In this document: in pieces, positions 62,353 to 64,000 of the stretch
Layout of the letters: every line of letters begins with the position of its first letter
How positions within the stretch are numbered: position 1 is the stretch's first letter
Source of the DNA: Gemmatimonadota bacterium
GTDB lineage: Bacteria; Gemmatimonadota; Gemmatimonadetes; Gemmatimonadales; Gemmatimonadaceae
Length of the DNA: 64,000 bases
Direction of reading: 5' to 3'
Assembly: GCA_016719105.1 (NCBI GenBank)
Contig: JADKAQ010000004.1
Coordinates: forward strand, 1 to 64,000
Position numbers and translations under genes: made by a program
Notes under the pieces: model-generated
Databases searched by the model: none
What the model saw: only the letters and a program-made list of their open reading frames with translations
Told to the model about the DNA's origin: nothing

Positions 62353-63825
62353 ATGTCCGACGAACCGACCCCGAACGTCCCGCTGGTCGCCCCTCTCATA
62401 GCCCCCGATGCGGTCGTCGATCCGATGGATCGCCGCGACTTCCTGCGCGTGGCTGGCGTGGGGGCGGGGGCGATGCTCGTGACCGGGTGCGCCACGGGGA
62501 GCGGGGGGCCGGCGCTCGTCCCGGCGCGTGGTATCTCCCCGGCGCGGGCGACGCGTGGGAGCGGCCACATCGTGGTCGTCGGCGGCGGCGCGTGGGGGGG
62601 ATGGACCTCGCTCTACCTTCGCCGGCGTGGCGCACGCGTGACGATGATCGACGCGTATGGCCCCGGGAACTCGCGCGCATCGAGCGGCGACGAGACACGC
62701 GGCATTCGCTCGTCGTACGGCGATCGTGCGACGGCTGGCGAGCTGTGGACGTCCTGGGCGCGCACCGCGATCGGGCGCTGGAAGGCCTTCGACGACGAGT
62801 ATGCGAAGGAGTTCAAGACCAAGTTCTTCCACCAGACCGGCGACGTCATCTGTCGCGCGCAGGACGAGCCGTTCGTCAAGCGGACGCGTGAACTCTGGAC
62901 GGCGCAGGGCGTCGCGCACGAGGTGATCGATGGCGCCGAGGTGATGAAGCGCTGGCCGGTGATCAACGCGCGCGACATCACGATCGCCATCACCGAGCCC
63001 GACGCCGGCGTCGCGCGGGCACGCGCCGCCACGCAGGCGGTCGCCGCCATCGCGCAGCGCGAAGGGGTGCAGCTCATCATCTCGCGGGCCCGCCCAGGAG
63101 CGATCGTCAGCGGCAAGATGGACGGCGTCGTGCTCGAAGACGGGACGGTGGTCCGCGGGGACCAATACGTCTTCTGCTGCGGTCCGTGGCTGCGGAAGGT
63201 CTTCCCGCAGCATCTCGACAACCGGATGCGCGTCCCGATGGGCTACGTCTGCTACTTCAGCGTCCCCGAGGGCGATCGGCGCTTCACCTTCCCCAACCTT
63301 CCCAGCTACAACTTCCCCGGGGTCACGGGGTGGCCGGCGCTCCCGGTTGACCTGCGCGGCTTTCGCGTGCGCGGGGCCATCGCACCGCCTAACGCCGCTC
63401 CCCCGACCGAGGCGGAGCGCAAGGCGGCACAGGAACGCGCCGCCGCCCAGGCGGCACTCGACCTGTCGCAGAACGACCCGGACATCAGCAACCGCTGGAT
63501 GAACCAGGATCGCATCGATGGCTCGCGCCGTTTCGTGCAGGCCCGCTTTCCACTGCTGGCCGACATGCCGCTCAACGAGACGCGCGCCTGTCACTACGAG
63601 TCGAGCATCAACCGCGACTTCATCATCGACCACCTCCCCGACGCGAGCAACGCCTGGGTCGCCGGCGTGGGGCAGGCCGAGGGGTTCAAGTTCGGCCCGG
63701 TGGTGGGAGAGTACGTGGCGCAGCGCGTCCTGGGGTTTGCGGGCGATCCCGCGCTGGTCGAGGCCTTCAAGTTCCCCACCAAGGAGTACGAGAAGCCCAC
63801 CGACCCGTGGAACGACGAGGAGTAG
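62353..63825 (+). CDS. Tat-exported FAD-dependent oxidoreductase (DAO/sarcosine-oxidase type)
   Basis: 490 residues from ATG 62353. A Tat signal with twin Arg (MDRRDFLRVAGVGAGAMLVTGC) also ends in a lipobox-like Cys. The FAD-binding motif is HIVVVGGGAWGGWTSLYLRR, followed by SSGDETRGIRSSYGDRA, the flavin-attachment and substrate region of the DAO/SoxA family, and a C-terminal ESSINRDFIIDHLPDA and GFKFGPVVGEYVAQRVLG. Such enzymes oxidise N-methylated or other secondary amines to give H2O2 and imines; a RidA homologue next door (divergent, 170 bp) is a fitting imine-hydrolysing partner. Substrate unknown. Confidence 0.92.
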   Translation: MSDEPTPNVPLVAPLIAPDAVVDPMDRRDFLRVAGVGAGAMLVTGCATGSGGPALVPARGISPARATRGSGHIVVVGGGAWGGWTSLYLRRRGARVTMIDAYGPGNSRASSGDETRGIRSSYGDRATAGELWTSWARTAIGRWKAFDDEYAKEFKTKFFHQTGDVICRAQDEPFVKRTRELWTAQGVAHEVIDGAEVMKRWPVINARDITIAITEPDAGVARARAATQAVAAIAQREGVQLIISRARPGAIVSGKMDGVVLEDGTVVRGDQYVFCCGPWLRKVFPQHLDNRMRVPMGYVCYFSVPEGDRRFTFPNLPSYNFPGVTGWPALPVDLRGFRVRGAIAPPNAAPPTEAERKAAQERAAAQAALDLSQNDPDISNRWMNQDRIDGSRRFVQARFPLLADMPLNETRACHYESSINRDFIIDHLPDASNAWVAGVGQAEGFKFGPVVGEYVAQRVLGFAGDPALVEAFKFPTKEYEKPTDPWNDEE

Positions 63826-63892
63826 CAGCCGTCGCGCCGCGGGCCGCGGTCGCGACAGGCGCGCGGGCCGGCACGCGCACCATATTCCGGGC

Positions 63893-64000
63893 ATGACCAT
63901 TCCCCCGCTCGGCGACGGCACGCCCGGTGGTGCACCGCACGCGCACGACGCGCGCGACCGAGGCACCCCACGCGACGCGATGCTCACCGATGTCTACGGC
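63893..64000 (+). CDS. N-terminus of a gene cut by the window edge, possibly moaA
   Basis: 36 codons from ATG 63893, ending RDAMLTDVYG at the edge. L-x-D-x-(F/Y)-G is how MoaA (GTP 3',8-cyclase of molybdopterin synthesis) begins just before its HDYLRISLT and CxxxCxxC region, but that diagnostic part is outside the window. A His/Ala/Asp-rich leader of about 28 residues precedes it; the internal ATG before LTDVYG may be the true start. Confidence 0.35.
   Translation, partial: MTIPPLGDGTPGGAPHAHDARDRGTPRDAMLTDVYG

Overview
This is a GC-rich bacterial chromosome segment (coding regions end mostly in G/C, many TolB-propeller amidohydrolases, LVIVD propellers and CGTTAGGC octamers). I infer Gemmatimonadota or a close relative, but no rRNA or other phylogenetic marker is present to prove it.

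Region 1 (1-2.6 kb and 12.56-17.7 kb): a chromosomal integron in the rare reversed layout. An IntI-type tyrosine recombinase (16603-17700, minus) is transcribed toward its cassettes, so the attI side lies beyond the 3' end of intI. Eight attC-like sites of 84-99 bp, all in the same orientation, delimit short minus-strand cassettes: an HEGAH zinc-peptidase-like protein, a HigB/HigA toxin-antitoxin pair, a DUF6338-like membrane protein, a nuclease-like protein, a TolB-like lipoprotein, a DUF4304-like protein and unknown ORFs. Many cassette genes carry frameshifts. The array is split by about 10.2 kb of ordinary chromosome whose two border genes are truncated: the 3' end of a receiver-thioredoxin reductase fusion, and the 5' part of an amidohydrolase. 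That segment carries a tolC-mfp-rnd-tetR efflux operon and a divergent second tetR.

Region 2 (17.7-24.8 kb): a 42-bp minisatellite, a ferredoxin-domain flavoprotein reductase, an LTA-synthase-like sulfatase, a DinB protein and a secreted Ig-like/LVIVD protein.

Region 3 (25.1-34.8 kb): the most striking locus, a tightly coupled four-gene operon. It encodes a membrane b-type cytochrome-like protein, a 23-CxxCH periplasmic cytochrome, a 58-CxxCH giant cytochrome made mainly of 16 three-haem modules, and an outer-membrane beta-barrel. I read it as a candidate electron conduit from the inner membrane to the cell surface; the flavoprotein at 18.6 kb may feed it.

Region 4 (34.9-42.7 kb, minus): a seven-gene operon of VWA protein, PspA/IM30, a membrane-anchored substrate-binding/OmpA fusion, an ABC permease, an ABC ATPase, a membrane coiled-coil protein and an AAA+ ATPase. 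It looks like an envelope-maintenance system centred on PspA.

Region 5 (42.9-64 kb): a complete TolB-amidohydrolase, an ABC-F protein, an RDD-SpoIIM fusion divergent from a membrane protein/DUF4129/DUF4350/MoxR/DUF58 operon, a second Ig-like/LVIVD protein, a PepSY iron-type membrane protein behind a Fur-box-like palindrome, a zinc alcohol dehydrogenase, a secreted lipoprotein, a periplasmic RidA homologue, a Tat-exported FAD oxidoreductase, and the first codons of a gene that may be moaA.
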